Assembly: GCA_032622095.1 (NCBI GenBank)
Contig: CP136069.1
Location: 124,361,950-124,425,949 of the forward strand
Source: Siphonodentalium dalli
Lineage: Eukaryota; Mollusca; Scaphopoda; Gadilida; Siphonodentaliidae
DNA length: 64,000 bases
Reading direction: 5' to 3'
The notes under the pieces were generated by a model. That model searched no databases. It had not been told where the DNA came from and was given only the letters and a program-made list of their open reading frames with translations. How positions within the stretch are numbered: the stretch's first letter is position 1; every line of letters begins with the position of its first letter. Positions 12,420 to 24,700 of the stretch are shown piece by piece. The position numbers were made by a program, and so were the translations under genes.

Positions 12420-12510
12420 AGGAGAGAGTGGGATTCGAACACATGACGTTTACACTCCACGACGTTACGAATCGAGCACGCTCACCACGCACTGGATCGC
12501 GGGGCCACTA
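12420..12510 (-). mobile_element. tRNA-derived SINE head
   Basis: Read on the minus strand, the block holds a pol III B-box-like GTGTTCGAATCCC, preceded by TTCGTAACGTCG and TGGTGAGCGTGCTCGA. The layout is that of a tRNA-like 5' region: an A-box area GATCCAGTG, a CGT triplet in anticodon position, then the B box. It is related to the better-preserved copy at 24341-24425 on the other strand. A complete functional tRNA is unlikely since the anticodon stem is imperfect. Confidence 0.55.
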
Positions 12511-13832
12511 CAAAAGGAAAGGGCAGTGTGAACACAATATGGGTGGTATTATGTGGCGTGTTTATCCCTTGCGAAAGAGTGGTCTCTCTGCAGACAGTGA
12601 GTCCATCAATTACACACGCGTTACTTGGTTAAACTGGCTCATTATTCTACGGATATTGTATCGCTACTTTGCATCAATTTCGGGAACCAGAAGGCATTTC
12701 GCGTGGATGGAGCAATATGGCTTGGCATATTCAGACTGATAACATATACCACGGCAATTATACTGATGTTTGTATTTATGACCAATTAAATATTGATCCT
12801 ATGCTGCACGATTGCGTCTGTCATCCAACGTGATTGTCTAGAGATTCAATCTAAATCGACTAATCGTTGTTAAGTTCGAAATAAGTTCGAACAGGTCATG
12901 ATGTGAATGTCCAATTTTAGGGTACAGTGGATGTTCATACATTGTACACTCGATTTTACAAGGAGATTTGAGAACAATCAAGCCGTTACATAATTCAAAG
13001 TGTTGTATCTAGTATCACAACTAGGAGTAATATAAATTTCCATTCCACTATACGGATTTTCTGCTTGGTGCTTTAAGTCATATTTAAGCGTGCCCAATAA
13101 TGCTTGAGCACCAATACCAACCACAATCCGATGGACATGGAGAGGGCTAAAGCCCACAGCTGAACTAATGGGTATTCGTTTTATTTGTGGGTAATGTGGA
13201 TAAACAACAACCATTGCACAATATAATATGTTCGTATTTGTTATGTTTACACGATTGAGTATATATACCATGGTATCAACATTACTCATACGTTGTCGAC
13301 AGTTACTGTCATAATGTTAAGTAATTGCCATAACAAGTGAGTGAAACCAAACACGGACGTACACAATTTTGAACCAGTTTGATGATAATTGGAACCTATC
13401 TGATTCGTTTCAGTAAATGGACAGCCACTACCAAAATCGAAAAGGGGAAAGGATTGCTTATTTTATTTGACCTAATAGTAGGACTATACCAACCCGGTCG
13501 CTATCATGCCACAATTCGCCATACCCTTGAAATTATGCATTATACTATTCAGAAACATATTCCACAAATCGGGCATCGGTTGTTCACATGACAAGGTGTA
13601 TATATGGCGCATTAAACCAACATAAACTCCACGGCGATTGCGAAGCAAGTTCGGATCCCGACCCCGATTTGTGATCCACGAAATGAAATGTAACTTGATA
13701 TGTATATATGGGCAAGTAAGTCAGCTACTTTCCGAAAATAGTTTGTGATTTCTACGCGTAATAGAATTGCTGGTATAATTTTAATTTCTGCGTTTTCTCT
13801 CCTCCACCAAACTAACAGCGCCGTGGTATGAC
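12511..13832. other. Intron sequence, no convincing gene
   Basis: There are two open frames of about 100 codons (12428-12739 plus, which begins in the SINE head; 12978-13289 minus) and one of 70 (13379-13591 plus). None shows a recognisable domain or good flanking splice sites. I treat them as chance frames or remnants. Confidence 0.3.
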
Positions 13833-14363
13833 TTAAAGGCACGGGCGGCGTTCGTTGCAGAAATATTCATATCTGTTCAAATCGCCATCAACAGAAGGAA
13901 TATTAAAATATATATAGTTTTGTTCATATGCCAAACATAATCAGCGCGTAAATAGTATGTTGTCGTCAAGACGTACGATGGTGTACGTGAACAAGAGCCT
14001 GTTCGTGTTACAGAAGTTTTGCTTCTGTTCACATAACACAGCTCAATTCTATTGGTTAATCACACACAAATGATATAAACGCTCTTTATTATTTCCATAT
14101 CAGGAAAACAGTAACAAATAACGCTCTTTATGTTTACCATATCCGGATCTAAACAAAAGCCAGGTTATGTAACGTTTTTTTCTCTTTTGTTTACATAACA
14201 AAGGAAAAACAATTGACAATAACATACTGTGTATGCCATATCTCTGATTGTTTATAAAAACAAAGTCTGTCTATATTTTAATATTATTTCTGTTTATGGA
14301 GGTTTTTGACCGAGGTGAATATTTTAACAACATACCCACCGCCAACGCCGCCCTTATCTTTAA
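13833..14363 (+). mobile_element. Family D TTAA-type MITE, copy D1 (531 bp)
   Basis: Ends are TTAAAGGCACGGGCGGCGTT at 13833 and, on the complement, TTAAAGATAAGGGCGGCGTT at 14363. Similarity of the two ends continues about 90-100 bp inward (AATATTCA, GCCAT.AACAGAA.GAATA.TAAAATATA), so it has long terminal inverted repeats. The interior holds paired TAAAGAGCG/CGCTCTTTA motifs. The TTAA edges fit piggyBac-type target sites. Copies: D3 (full, reversed) and D2 (fragment). No transposase frame. Confidence 0.8.
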
Positions 14364-15369
14364 CTGTTGAGCGGCTGGCTATAAACGCAAATAAACAAGG
14401 AAAATCTATTCTTCTGAACTGATAGATAGGTGTCCATATTGGCGCCCATTTTATGTAAATTATATTGAAAGCAAATAGAATTCGATATGAAACGACATAC
14501 GCCAATATGCATGTCAAAACAATAGCCCAGATGCATCACTCCACTGCTGCACAGGATATAACTTCTTATCGGAAACTTCATTTATGCTGCCATCTTGGCA
14601 GCCATCGTCAATAAATACAGGTTCCCATCGCAATCGGCAAACCTCGGTGATTTCCGTACGCAAATAATACATTTCTGCAAAGAACGATAATCCGAGAAGT
14701 TGCGATTGGTTCCCATCGTGCTCTTCAGAGTGGCGCTGAGCTTGGATTTAGAGCTTTGGTATTAGTTATGGACAAACACTAACCGAATAAGCTATATAGT
14801 ACGTCAATGTAAGCCATGCATAGACAAACGTTCGTCAACGTATGATTTCGTTACGATGATTTTGGGGAGGGTTAAGTTTAGTGTTATTGTGTCAATATGA
14901 TTGGTCCCCCAAAGCTAAACAAAATTGTGTATATATTTTTATGCCTGATGTTATTTTTAGATGGAAGAATATCCAAAAATGTCTTTAAAATTGGAGCTGT
15001 GGACAGTGTTCGTGATACGAGTGCATGAAAAAAAGATATTTTATTTTTCGGCGAAAAATCACAATTGCGACAGACGGTGAACTCTGCCTTGGTTATGCTA
15101 TTCGTGTTTTTGGATATCAGATTATGTTTAAAATCAATTACAATGGCATTTAATTAGTTATTTTTAGTCAATGTGGGATAAATCTCAAATGTTTCTCCCA
15201 AAATTGTAATAAATTTGTTGTTCAAGGGTCGCAACAATTATATTATTGTTTTATTCATCCGCCCGTAAGATATGCACCAGGTGCCAACAAATAAGAAAAT
15301 AGCGAGATATTTCGAGGGCTTGTCCGCACCGACATATAGATTTTACTGATGATATTATTCCTGTTTTTC
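14364..15369. other. Intron sequence, no gene seen
   Basis: No domain-bearing open frame, RNA gene or clear element boundary found. Ordinary AT-rich intron. Confidence 0.3.
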
Positions 15370-15625
15370 GGCATTGAGCAATCGAGAGCGTTCATGGTGA
15401 ATATTTGATCGATATGATAAAAATTTAAAGAGCGTTTCTTAGTCTCTTGTGTGAAACATTTAAAACAGCTTGAAAATTGCTATCATTTTGGTAAATATAT
15501 CTGAGAGCGTTCATGGCCAAAATTATTCTCAATATAAAAAATAAGAGTACTAGTTTCTCTCTTGTGTGAACAGTTTTGAAAACAGATGGAAATTGCCATC
15601 ATTTTGGAAAGTACATAGAATATTT
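15370..15625. repeat. Two tandem copies of a ~121-bp unit
   Basis: GAGAGCGTTCATGG occurs at about 15383 and 15504, each followed by matching stretches CTCTTGTGTGAA, AAAACAG, GAAAATTGC/GGAAATTGC and ATCATTTTGG. The two copies differ at many positions, so the duplication is old. Confidence 0.55.
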
Positions 15626-16404
15626 AGTTCGATTTTTCTTGTATTTAATATCGACATATCTAATCATCCTTTCGTGGATATTATTTGCAGGTTCAAAAAC
15701 TAATGTTCGTTTTAGAATCAGGGATGTAGCGACAGGGAGGTTACACAACATTGTTTTCGACAGATGGACATTTCATGTCTGACACAGCACTAATCAGAAA
15801 TTTTATACTGGATTTTCTTATTTTCACCTGAAATGGCTATTATTTGGAAATTATCCAACTTTAATGGGTGTCAGGTTGGAAATATCCAACAGTTGGAAAG
15901 CTTGAGGTATATAACACATGGATATATATAGTTCCAACACAAGGGGCTGCTGGAATTCTGAAAAGCTGGGGTCCCTGTTTAGAATTATTGATATTATATA
16001 TTCACATATAAAAGACCCTCGCGGTGATAACGTGGCACTGTGGTACGCATACAGAATATCGTATCAGCCCATGATCACATGAATAAGAAAATCTCGAGTA
16101 TCCCAACGCGTCTTTTCCGAGTCGGAACGGAGAAGCCGAGAAAACAGACATCCGCATGCATAAACAATCAGTTCCATCGCAGAGTATAAATATTCCCCAT
16201 TTTGAGTGGGGAAATTGGAGAAATGCGAGAAGAATAATTTGACTGTTCATCGATAACCGAGGGTTTGCTAATGATATTCGCCTGCACTTCTTTGACTCTG
16301 CGTTACTCGCTGTGCGGTCTTGAATAAATCGATACAGTCTCTGTCGACCCTTAAATGTTGTTTAAACGATCATCTTACTACCACTGATGAATAAATACAT
16401 GAAT

Positions 16405-16800
16405 AAGAAGCGGCGAGCCCCACCAAAAGAGATCATTGCCCCCAGAAAATGTCTGTCCACTGGACATTTCTATTTACCTAATGTGAGATATATATTCTCA
16501 TTTGTGGCAGATTGTGTGTTTCTCTTGCACTGATCGGAATGAAGAAGCGGCGAGCCCCACCAAAAGAGATCATTGCCCATTGAAAATGTCTGTCCACTGG
16601 ACATATCTATTTACCTAATGTGAGATATATATTCTCATTTGTGGCAGATTGTGTGTTTCTCTTGCACTGATCGGAATGAAGAAGCGGCGAGCGCCAACAA
16701 AAGAGATCATTGCCCATAGAAAATGTCTGTCCACTGGAAATGTCTATTTTCCTAATGTTAGATATATATTCTCATTATTTGCTCACTTGCACTGATCGGA
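16405..16800. repeat. Three tandem 137-bp units
   Basis: AAGAAGCGGCGAGC starts units at 16405, 16542 and 16679, exactly 137 bp apart. Each holds CAAAAGAGATCATTGCCC, AAAATGTCTGTCCACTGGA, TAATGTGAGATATATATTCT and CTTGCACTGATCGGAA. Units 1 and 2 are almost identical; the third is more diverged and about 15 bases short. A small satellite-like array with no reading frame. Confidence 0.85.
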
Positions 16801-17744
16801 AACTGAGAGATTTCTTGGTGTCCATTGATTTGCGATTCTGATATTTAGTGCATATCTTCGTTCCGGTGCTTGGTGTGTGTACAATGTAAGGGACGGTATT
16901 GCGATATGATTTCGCCCATCGACATATAGATGAAGCGACAGACGATGAGCCAAACTACGGATTCGAAACACTAAAATACCTCTATAGAATATACCAATGG
17001 CAGGTGACTGTATTCGAAGATATTGTATATACATGTAGCTTGGGTATAGCAAATACTCACATAATCGACATAAAATGTTAAATAGGTACATAATGTGATT
17101 ATTTTATTATGAAATAAGCAGATAATGGACTCATACCCGTTATTTCGCTTTACCCCGCGGGCCACAGTGAAAACACATGTTAAAGAGCGTACACTTTAAA
17201 AGTCGTGAGTTTGCTGATCTGTGTCATTATCCGCATATAACCTGCTCAGAATCGCCTCATTATGAGTCGATAATGTGACTAAAACGCTTTCATTTCCAGT
17301 ACATTATCGACTCAAAATTAGGCTATTCTAAGCAGATAATCTGCCTAAACGAGTTATATCATTGGCAGATAATGTTCGTCTTTTCGGGAGATCAGACTGG
17401 ACTTTGTGACTAAGGATGAGCAATGACTCCAAAATATACTTACCATATGATATCCAAATGTAAACTGTCCCGATTATAAATGACTACAGTTTCAAGCAAA
17501 GCTTTATAAGCAACTTTATTACGTAAAATCAATACATGTCTGTTTGATATTATTCTCGCCATGTACTATTGAAAGATCCCCATGATTACTTTATTCACTT
17601 CATTGAATACAAGAATCCAAATCGGCAGAAGATGATCGTCCCATGCTGTTCCCTTGAGCTCTACGTGTGCATGGTTGCACGGTAGCAAGGACTTGTATTT
17701 ATTCTAACACTGCTTGTTAATAGTAGGTATCATCTTTCTGAGTG

Positions 17745-18310
17745 CTACTCGTATTTAAATTCGCCCAGTACGATTTTTCGCTTAGTTTTGAATTCGCACA
17801 CTTTAAATTCGCGCCCCTAGTTGCGCGAATTCAAAAAATATTTCTGTTATATTTTCGTATAACTTGGAGCTGGTGACAGTTTCGGTTCTTAGTCATTGCT
17901 GAAGATAGTATATGTGATTATGTGTATATGAAACACCATCACGGTGGATTTACATCGTGTTGACAATAAACTAGTAACTACATACATCATAATTTTGTGG
18001 CGACCTGGAATATTAGTATTTCTTATACAAGCATTTTAACAATGTCTATGTTACCATGATTTGTCGCTTGGCATTGTGAGCAATGATCTAGATATCGGTT
18101 GGCCGAATGTAAATATGTGCATACATGTATAGGCGTAATTGTCTATTCAACCGTTCATAATATATGTAAACTCAGCAACATAGCCCTCTTGTATTTCCTA
18201 TGGACTGCAATTTAGATTAAACTTGGCAGTCGTACTGTTTTTCGCTCAGTTTTAAATTCGCGCACCGATGGGTGCGCGATAAATAGTACTGCGCGAATTT
18301 AAATACGAGT
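17745..18310. mobile_element. Foldback element with CTCGTATTTAAATTCGC ends
   Basis: The left end CTACTCGTATTTAAATTCGC (17745) pairs with GCGCGAATTTAAATACGAGT near 18290-18309. Further inward, both ends carry CAGTAC and TTTTTCGCT.AGTTTT.AATTCGC, so the arms include extra short inverted repeats. The middle (17850-18200) has no coding signal. Confidence 0.55.
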
Positions 18311-18675
18311 AAGGTAGTAATAAGATATGTACACATGCACAGCAGGTCTTTGTATATTCTGAAGTTAATTATTGAACTCTACTAATACTCATTTGTTTAT
18401 TGTTGTATGTCGTGGTTCGCGTTAACAAATTGTCAACTGTCTTCAACTGCCCTCACAGCAGCCAACTTTTCACAACATTATTGCGTTTATTTCAAACACA
18501 ATTCACTGTCAAGTGTTTCAAAACATTTACAAATTGTTGGAGCATCAAATGTTGCAACCTAGAATGGTACCGTCCCCATAGTATATTTAGTGATAGTCTA
18601 AGTACTTCTTGGGCAAGGGATTGTACCTAACACTAAATAGCACACCTCTAAAGGAATGGGAAAATATACACACAG

Positions 18676-18731
18676 TTTAACAATAGAGGTGGGCTATAAA
18701 TGTAAACTTATAGCACGCCTCTATTGTTAAA
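18676..18731. repeat. Family E hairpin, left copy
   Basis: TTTAACAATAGAGGTG…CTATAAATGTAAACTTATAG…CGCCTCTATTGTTAAA is a nearly perfect 56-bp hairpin. A sister copy at 19085-19138 lies on the other side of a family D fragment. Confidence 0.7.
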
Positions 18732-19084
18732 ACCGTACGACGGTGTGCGTAAAGAAGAGCCTGCTCGTGTTACAGAAGTTTTGCTCCTGTTTACATAACA
18801 CAGCTGAATTCTATTGGTTAATCACACACGAATTATATAAACGCTCTTTATTATTTCCATATCAGCAAAACAGTAACAAATAACGCTCTTTATGTTTACC
18901 ACATCCGGATCTGAACAATAGCCAGGTTCTGTAACGTTTTTTTGCTTTTGTTTACATATACTGTTTATGCCATATCTCTGATTGTTTATAAAAACAAAGT
19001 CTGTCTATATTTTACTATTATTTCTGTTTTTGGCGGAGATGAATATTTTAACAGCGTATCCACCGCCAACATCGCCCGTATCTT
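18732..19084 (+). mobile_element. Family D fragment, copy D2, framed by two E hairpins
   Basis: Begins ACCGTACGACGGTG, which corresponds to about position 13973 of copy D1, and follows it closely (CGTGTTACAGAAGTTTTG, AATTCTATTGGTTAATCACA, AAACGCTCTTTATTATTTCC) to the terminal GCCCGTATCTTTA. The first ~140 bp, including the left inverted repeat, are missing, and there is an internal deletion near 18950. The two E hairpins touch both ends of the fragment. Confidence 0.7.
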
Positions 19085-19138
19085 TACCAATAGAGGTGTG
19101 CTATAATTTTACATTTATAGCACACCTCTATTGTTAAA
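19085..19138. repeat. Family E hairpin, right copy
   Basis: ACCAATAGAGGTGTGCTATA…TATAGCACACCTCTATTGTT forms a near-perfect hairpin of about 54 bp and matches the left copy at 18676-18731. Both face the family D fragment between them. Confidence 0.7.
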
Positions 19139-19756
19139 CTGTGTATATATATATGATGAGAATCGTATACGAGAAATATCCACGAGTCCTTGATGAGTGG
19201 CTATTTCGAGTAGGCGAATCTCACCATGATATAATCTACTAAAAGCACACACTACGAAAATTGTTATTCACCGAATTTAATCAACAACATTACTCTCCAA
19301 TTTCGTCTTGATAAAGCACGGGTGAACAGTATACTCATGTATCGTGATACCTAATCAACGCTATCTGGACAATGCGATATAAAGTCTCTTCCATCACTTC
19401 GCTAAATACAATGCACGCATAATAATAAGACCATTATGAATTGTGAAGGTAATTAATGAACTTTTTCTAATTCTCTGATCTGTCGTGGTTGGGATTATCA
19501 AATTGTCATTTTTTCAACTACCCTGCCAGCAACCAACTTAGATTTAAAAAATATGGTGTTTAGTTGAAACACAATCATTGCAAAATGGTTTTTGCAATAT
19601 TTACATATGGGTTAGTATTGCTGTGTTCCATGGCATATTGGATGGCAACCAAAGTACTTGTTGTGGGGCTCCATTTGTACATAACATTAAAGAGCATTTC
19701 TGGTTGTTTGGTGTGGTAAACATGAAGAGCGTCCGCGTTGAAACTTAAGTACAGCT

Positions 19757-20119
19757 AATATCACTCTCTATATCACTCTCTATATCACTCCCTATATCAC
19801 TCTATATATCACTCTCTAAATCACTCTCTATATCACTCTCTATATCACTCTCTATATCACTCGCTATATCACTCTCTGTATCACTCTCTGTATCACTCTC
19901 TGTATCACTCTCTATATCACTCTCTATATCACTCTCTATATCACTTCTCTATATCACTCTCTATGTCACTCTCTATATCACTCTCTATATCACTCTATAT
20001 ATCACTCTCTATATCACTCTCTATATCACTCTCTATCACTCGCTGTATCACTCTCTATATCACTTCTCTATATCACTCTCTATATAACTGTCTATATCAC
20101 TCTCTATATCACTTCTCTA
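19757..20119. repeat. 12-bp tandem array TATATCACTCTC (about 30 units)
   Basis: A near-continuous array of TATCACTCTCTA-type units with scattered single-base variants (TGTATCACTC, TATCACTTCTC, TATCACTCGC). The plus strand carries few G: the array is strongly pyrimidine-rich with regular TATA steps. Confidence 0.9.
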
Positions 20120-21966
20120 GATCTTTACAGGGAATATAGTCTCCATATGAGTATTTCGTTATATTTTCGTTATCTTGGGATCTAATTGGATCACCGGAAC
20201 ACGACATAGATGAGTTGTGCTATAGGCTCAGTTTGAGACTCGAACACAGTGCCTCGCATTACTTAAAACTGAACTTTCTTTTCAATGTGGCAAATACATG
20301 CTGATTCAACAGTTTCTAGTATGTTCGTGCATGATTGTTATGTTCACCATTCCCGGTTCAAACTCAATAAAGTTTATTCGTGAAGTACAATAATTATATT
20401 CACAATTCACGACTCATTGATCAGGCAGTGTTAATTAGGTATCATACACGCATGAGTACACTGTTAACCTGTGTTTGATCATTACTAACCTTTGACATCG
20501 TTGATTTAATTCGGTAATTGATCATTGTCTTATTATGTGCTATAAGACTTAGTATAAGTAAGTTATATCATGGGGATAATCGTTTACTCGAAACAGCCAC
20601 TCATCAAATACTCGTATACGATTACCACCAATATAACATATACATAACTCACGACAACCAAGACCTGATATGAATATGAGATTAATTTATATACAGTAAG
20701 ATTAATAACCATATTATCGTTAAAATCAACATATATTTTATTGTCGGGTATTAAGTGAAATTGTCTCTCCCTGCTGTATGCTAATTAACAAATCACAGTG
20801 GTGATATGCGCCTCAGTTTAATGTTTTGCACGATAGTCAGACGCACGTTTTGCCCAAATTCCTGGTATATCAAATTTGATTTTCTCAAAATCTGTCAGGG
20901 ATTTCTTTGTAAAATTTGGTACAAGCGATTAATAATTAGTGTGACCCACTGGATATTATAACCTCATTTGCTTTACTTTTATGGCATGAAAACTATTTAA
21001 AATGTCACTGTTTTCCGGTACCAAGTACATCTTTAAAAGAGATTTATTTCCTAAGTGCAGTTCCCATAACAATGATATTATATCTGAAGATCATGAGAGG
21101 AGACTTAATTTTTCTTGATTAATGAAATTTATGGAATATTTTCAATAAGAAAGGCTACTACCTGTAACATATTTCTATATCATGCCATGCCTGTTGATCA
21201 ATGAAACATTGGGCTGAGATGAGTTTTTGCATGGTCATGGGTTCATAACCAAGTTAAAACTTACCACCATATATATCATATATCTTAACAATGTGGCCTA
21301 ATTCCAGTTGATTGCTCCTTGCTTGAGTGGACCACACTGCATGTCAATTTGTTTTCATTGGGATGGAATATATGTGACTGCTTTATTCTTCATTATAATA
21401 TAAGATTGGTGGTGGTTTTTCAGATTCCACAAAGAGCGGATAAATGACAATTTAAAATAAGTTCTTTTCTCTCAAATAACCGTTTGTTGTGGCAACGCCA
21501 TCGTCATTCGACTAGACCCACAATTGACCGCGGTTGGTTGACCGGCCTTGACAAATGACCTTGTCAGTGTTGTGATATTATGAGGCTTATACGAGCAATA
21601 TAGTTACTGAAGGTCACAGTAGAAACTGATGGATCAATGTACTTAAAGTTGCTATATGCAGCACCTATCCAGTTTATTCCGTTGCAATTTCCTTATAAAA
21701 ATCTTATTATCTCCCTTGTATCGTTCCATTCAGGCCAGTTACGCATAATTCGCACCAAGGCTATAAGCGCAAGTACTGTATTTTCCTTGGAAGAACTTAT
21801 ACATGGAATGAGACGAGAAACGATAAGACATGTTTGACTTTGAGCAGATGACTCTATATAAGTATATAATGCTTGTTGTCAGACCCTCTTCTCCCTCCCT
21901 ACATCTATGCATGTGTCATGCTCATTAATTATATATTTTATTTGGGACGAAATAAATATTGTTTCG
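20120..21966. other. Intron sequence with a diverged repeat K copy (21.1-21.4 kb), no gene seen
   Basis: The stretch 21085-21400 is related to 10530-10790 (see repeat K). A 66-codon frame at 21637-21837 has no recognised motif. The rest is plain AT-rich sequence. Confidence 0.35.
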
Positions 21967-22358
21967 GAGGGAGGTAAAGTGGCAACATTTAAATGGGGGA
22001 ATCCAGTGTTAATTTTCAAGACAAAATTACTCAATATTTACAAACCGTAGAATAATACTACATGTCTTTTTGGAATGTTTGAGCATATATCTAGTGACAA
22101 CGCAAATCAGATTTTTCATTTTATGTTTAGTTTTGTGAAATTTGATGGAAATGATATAAACAATGATAAACAATTGTGACCTACTTTTTAATAACGTCCA
22201 ATAATATCCAAACTGCGATGAAAATAAAAATTCCGCTTCGCGTTGTCACTAGATAGGTCTTCAAACTTTCCAAAAGGTATGATATGATCACCTGCGCAAT
22301 CTTTTCTCAAAAATGAACACTGAATTCCCCATTCAAATGTTGCCACTTTACCTCCCTC
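21967..22358. mobile_element. Foldback element with GAGGGAGGTAAAGTGGCAAC ends (392 bp)
   Basis: The left arm GAGGGAGGTAAAGTGGCAAC… pairs with …GTTGCCACTTTACCTCCCTC at the right edge. Pairing continues for roughly 50 bp (AATGGGG..AATCCAGTGTTAATTTT against its complement), and internally AGTGACAACGC pairs with GCGTTGTCACTAG around 22095 and 22245. No TTAA at the edges. No coding frame. Confidence 0.7.
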
Positions 22359-22401
22359 TAAAACCACATATTTACGAGTTCTGAGTGATATTGTGAGTAG
22401 C

Positions 22402-22671
22402 TTAACCCTTTCGATACTAAATACTCAAGTTCCCATAAAATATTCAGATAATACGTATAACAAACGACCATATATAGGCCTTTTGTTGAACTTATTGTCT
22501 GAACATTTCCCCCCCCCCCCCCCATGAATATGAATCATTCCGCTCTTGCATTATCTGTTTTGTCTCTCGTCTGTTTTTATTACCTGACCACCAATCCAGG
22601 TGAATAATAGAAAGTTTCAATGTGTACTTGTATAACTGAATGGGATAATCCGTTCATTATAAAAGGGTTAA
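22402..22671 (+). mobile_element. Family A TTAA-type MITE, copy A2 (270 bp, best-preserved ends)
   Basis: Starts TTAACCCTTTCGATACTAAA and ends CATTATAAAAGGGTTAA, so both edges show TTAA plus an inverted CCCTTT. The central palindrome arms are at about 22440-22470 and 22480-22510. A run of C follows the right arm. This copy best defines the outer ends of family A. Confidence 0.75.
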
Positions 22672-24335
22672 TGCTTGAAATATCATCAATCGAATAGGGA
22701 GAATCAACTCTCCAAAATTCAGTGGGTTAACTCACATGAACATGATTGTGTATGCTGGTAATATGGCCATATCGAAATGATACTTCCTAACCGCGGGCTA
22801 ACTATTATTGATATATCGTATGTACTGCCGCCAGAGTAGCTGACTAACACTTGAATAACATATATATGATGAAAATACCCCTTTGCACAAAACCCTGCTC
22901 CGAGATTTAGTTAAAACTAACAAACAATCACACAAACTCCACCAAATGTTAGAAATGACAATTTGAGAAAAAACATAGTATTATTTTATAACCCACAGCA
23001 TATATGTATACATGTAGCCATTTCATCAGGACTCACCAACATCATAACATTTTGCATCAAAATGCACTGTAATACTTCATTGCACTCAAGAGCAGCTCGA
23101 CAGTCATCCATTAAGTCAGTGTCGTAAAGTCGATACAACCAAACATTATTGACTATGGTGTTGTCAGCCTTCGTCGTTTGCACATTTGCTGCCATTTCGT
23201 GACCGGAAATAGGAACGCTATCCGGAGTGAGGTTACACATCGTACACCGTGACGCCGCTATACTCTCAGTCGTAAGCACGCCTGATGTAATTGTAGAATG
23301 ATTATCGCATTCAGGCGGGGGATATTAGAATCTGAGGAACACCTTATTGATTAAAGAACAGTTGGGCGAGAAAGACTTGTGGATGTTACGCAATATGTCA
23401 ATAAATGTTTTTTGATTTACCAAAAAATACACGTGTCGATCAATGTTGATTCCACAGAAAGAAACTGCACTAACTGTGGCACATATACACAGTGTGTTCC
23501 ATCCTTCCGTGCTAGCACTCGTGCCGTATCAACAAACCCATTAAGACGCGTGTCGTTCTGTGTTTATTATACACGTCACTCGTCCTAGAATCAGTGCATT
23601 CAAATACAGGGCATGTTTTGTGATGTGTAATGATGCTGTTATTTTATAGTTCCGGTTCCATTGTTGAGTCGTACGTCATTTGACGTCAACGGGCGTTCCA
23701 TACGGATTTGTAACTATGGAACAGCAATAACACTGTACATCTAGGAACAAGCGTGTAATAAGTGCACACATGTGTTGTTATCTACCATTTCCTATGAAAT
23801 TCCCTGATAAAATTGGCGATAAACACATCTGTATCGTTGCTGCAGTTGCGATACAAGGCGCTCGTGACCCCCTTGGCTGTTCAAAATCATGAAAGAACTG
23901 GCGTCACATGCAATTAAAACAACAGTACAACGTATATTCTTGCGCACTATATATAAACACATAGATGTTAAAACATATCAGAAAGTAACTAATGTATGTG
24001 TTGAGTATTTATTATTTAATTATATAAAAAACGCAAGTGTAAGATATCTTGTTCATTGAATTCAATTTCCGTTTGACATATGTGCGTGCAACTGCTGTTT
24101 GGAGAATTTAATAAAGCTAATCGTCGGACACAATCCATTGATTTTGGCTTTTAAGAAAACTCTTAAAATGTAACTGGTGTGGTGGATTCTGTCACACAAA
24201 TGGCAGATAAACGTGTTATACACACAGTGTGTTTGTGCCGATTCATATATATCAGAGTCTGATAATCACACCTGACTTTTGCTCCGATTAAGTTTATCAA
24301 ATTATCAGCGAAACTGTTTGAAGAAAATTATATAA
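22672..24335. other. Intron sequence, no gene seen
   Basis: A 97-codon minus-strand frame (22986-23279) has several Cys and Met residues but no known domain pattern or clear splice sites. No element boundary was recognised. Confidence 0.3.
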
Positions 24336-24425
24336 TGTAGAGTGGTTTCGGTGGTCCAGTTGTTAGCGTGCTCAACTCGTAACAGCATGGTGTGCAAACA
24401 GCATGCGTTCGAATCGCGCTCTCTG
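24336..24425 (+). mobile_element. tRNA-derived SINE head with A and B boxes
   Basis: TGGTCCAGTTG matches the pol III A-box consensus TRGYNNARNNG, and GCGTTCGAATCGC fits the B box. Between them lies CTCGTAA, the layout of a Thr(CGT)-type anticodon loop. Stems are only partly paired, so I call it a SINE promoter region and not a tRNA gene. A related head is at 12420-12510 on the other strand. The AAGAACCAA-rich block that follows may be its body. Confidence 0.6.
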
Positions 24426-24519
24426 CTATTGAACGTCAAATGCTGCGTTGGTTGCCTTCAGCAGACGATATCATACACACAGAGAATGTGGTTACCAGGG
24501 GAACCAAACTGGGCACATG

Positions 24520-24700
24520 TGTTGGTTCTACGCGAAGAACGAACATAAAGAACCACATGAAGAACCAAACATACGTGTGTGGGTTCTTCACGAATTCCCA
24601 ACATAAAGAACCAAATGAAGAACCAAACCAAACTTCTTCGAAGAACCAAATTAAAGAACCAAATAAAGTGCACAACAGAATCTGGTTCCTCATGGAATCA
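24520..24700. repeat. AAGAACCAAA short-motif repeat block after the SINE head
   Basis: Variants of AAAGAACCAAAT and its complement TGGTTCTTC occur about ten times. The motif returns at 25285-25400 in both directions (TTGAAGAACCAAAC, ATGGTTCTAGGTGGAACCAA). The long open frames on both strands here (24392-24742 plus, 24436-24723 minus) are products of this repetition. Confidence 0.6.

Noticed and set aside
12428..12739. 103-codon plus frame as a gene
   Set aside because: It begins within the reversed SINE head and has no recognisable domain.
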